64,000 nucleotides of DNA from Hirsutella rhossiliensis (lineage: Eukaryota > Ascomycota > Sordariomycetes > Hypocreales > Ophiocordycipitaceae). The notes below the pieces were generated by a model that did not search any database, was not told the origin of the DNA, and saw only the letters and a program-made list of their open reading frames with translations. Positions within the stretch are counted from its first letter, which is position 1. Every line of letters begins with the position of its first letter. Below are positions 63,351 through 64,000 of the stretch, one piece after another. The stretch covers positions 3,472,001-3,536,000 of the forward strand of contig NW_025408673.1 in assembly GCF_020360975.1 (NCBI RefSeq). Reading direction: 5' to 3'. Made by a program: the position numbers and the translations under genes.

Positions 63351-64000
63351 CTACTGCTCACCGTCTCTGTCCCCCGCGCTCTCACCGAGCCTGTTGCACA
63401 TCGCTTCCCGAACAGTTCTATCGCTCAGTTCCTCCAGCCTCGCTTGTGCGGCGGTCATCTCCCGGGGACCCGGTTTCCCACTAGGTCTCTCTCGCACTTT
63501 CGACACGAGCATGATGCCGTCCAGCGTCGGGCACCGTGACAGCTGCACGTATAGGCTGTACGGGTCGCACTGCGACGGGACGGCGCGTCCGCCGACGTTT
63601 GTCGTCCTCGTCCCCCGCAGCTCGAGCGCCACGCGCTCCAGCGTCCCCCCCTGCACCTTGTAATCCGTGCACGCGAAAGCGGCGGCGCACGGCAGGCCCT
63701 TTCGGCTGACGTCGTTCTGCTGCCACGGTCGCTTCCGTTGACACTGGATCCTGACGCTCATGGGCGTCAGCAGGATCGTGCCGGGCGGCATCCCGACGAA
63801 GTGGAAGTCCTTGGTCGTCTTCGACCCCAGTATTATCGCCGCCGGCGGCCCGAAGTGGATCGTCATGTCGGCCGAGATCCGATGCCCCGGTGCGCCTTGT
63901 CGACGATGACCTCCACCGCCGTGTAGCTAGCACCGTTCACCAGCTTCAGCCCCTGGTGGGTGTTGTGGTTCACGACGACCGGCATCCCCGGCACGAACAT
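63351..64000 (-). pseudogene. Helitron E helicase, C-terminal end (runs off the window)
   Basis: MTIHFGPPAAIILGSKTTKD, PPGTILLTPMSVRIQCQRKR, AFACTDYKVQGGTLERVALE and DPYSLYVQLSRCPTLDGIML give helicase motifs V and VI, nearly identical to copy B. Changes against B include a shift near 63890 and loss at KVRERPSGKPGPREMTAAQ. The stop is at 63351. Rep and the rest of the helicase would lie to the right of the window. Confidence 0.88.

Noticed and set aside
1..64000. RIP (repeat-induced C-to-T mutation) as the cause of the broken genes
   Set aside because: Damage is mainly one-base indels, the Helitrons stay GC-rich, and the LTR pairs are identical; a RIP pattern would give dense transitions and stop codons.

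Overview
The window is a eukaryotic, almost certainly filamentous ascomycete, repeat-rich region. The evidence is: short spliceosomal introns (55-82 nt, GTAAG/GTATG donors, CTGAC-like branch sites); Fot1/pogo, hAT, Tc1, Crypton, Helitron, Ty3/gypsy chromovirus and Ty1/copia elements side by side; and a fungal-type glutamic peptidase (eqolisin) gene. I saw no rRNA, tRNA, CRISPR array or operon. Nearly every base from 1 to 60313 belongs to a mobile element or its debris.

Layout. Positions 1-31547 hold three head-to-tail Helitron units (A, B, C). In each, a Rep/helicase gene runs on the minus strand. In A and B a second gene, coding for a small protein that may bind single-stranded DNA, runs divergently on the plus strand; the region where C would carry it is destroyed. 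Unit A carries a solo LTR (1851-2072). Unit B's plus-strand gene is split by a complete Ty3/gypsy chromovirus (17119-23265). A 93-bp segment at the Rep 3' side is identical between B (8036-8128) and C (24922-25014). Positions 31548-43292 are a mosaic: an LTR-less copia fragment, two partial copies of a diverged Helitron family (D1, D2), a Tc1-like element, a small unknown gene and a 223-residue unknown gene. Positions 43293-45541 hold a Crypton-type tyrosine recombinase.

Positions 45682-60313 form a nest whose boundaries can be read base by base. A pogo-like element (TA site, about 110-bp inverted repeats) is split by a hAT element (8-bp duplication GGAAGAAC). The hAT is itself split by a copia element (200-bp LTRs, duplication GATAG) and by a Fot1-like element (44-bp inverted repeats, TA). 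Removing each insert on paper rejoins the host reading frame where the insertion is in a gene. After the nest come a multi-exon eqolisin gene (60854-61937, minus) and, at 63351-64000, the helicase 3' end of a further Helitron (E).

A theme runs through the window: both full-length LTR elements have LTR pairs that look identical and intact target duplications, yet their genes, like those of most other elements here, are broken by many one-base shifts, several in homopolymers. Either these are young copies moved in trans, or the consensus carries indel errors. RIP-like decay is not evident.
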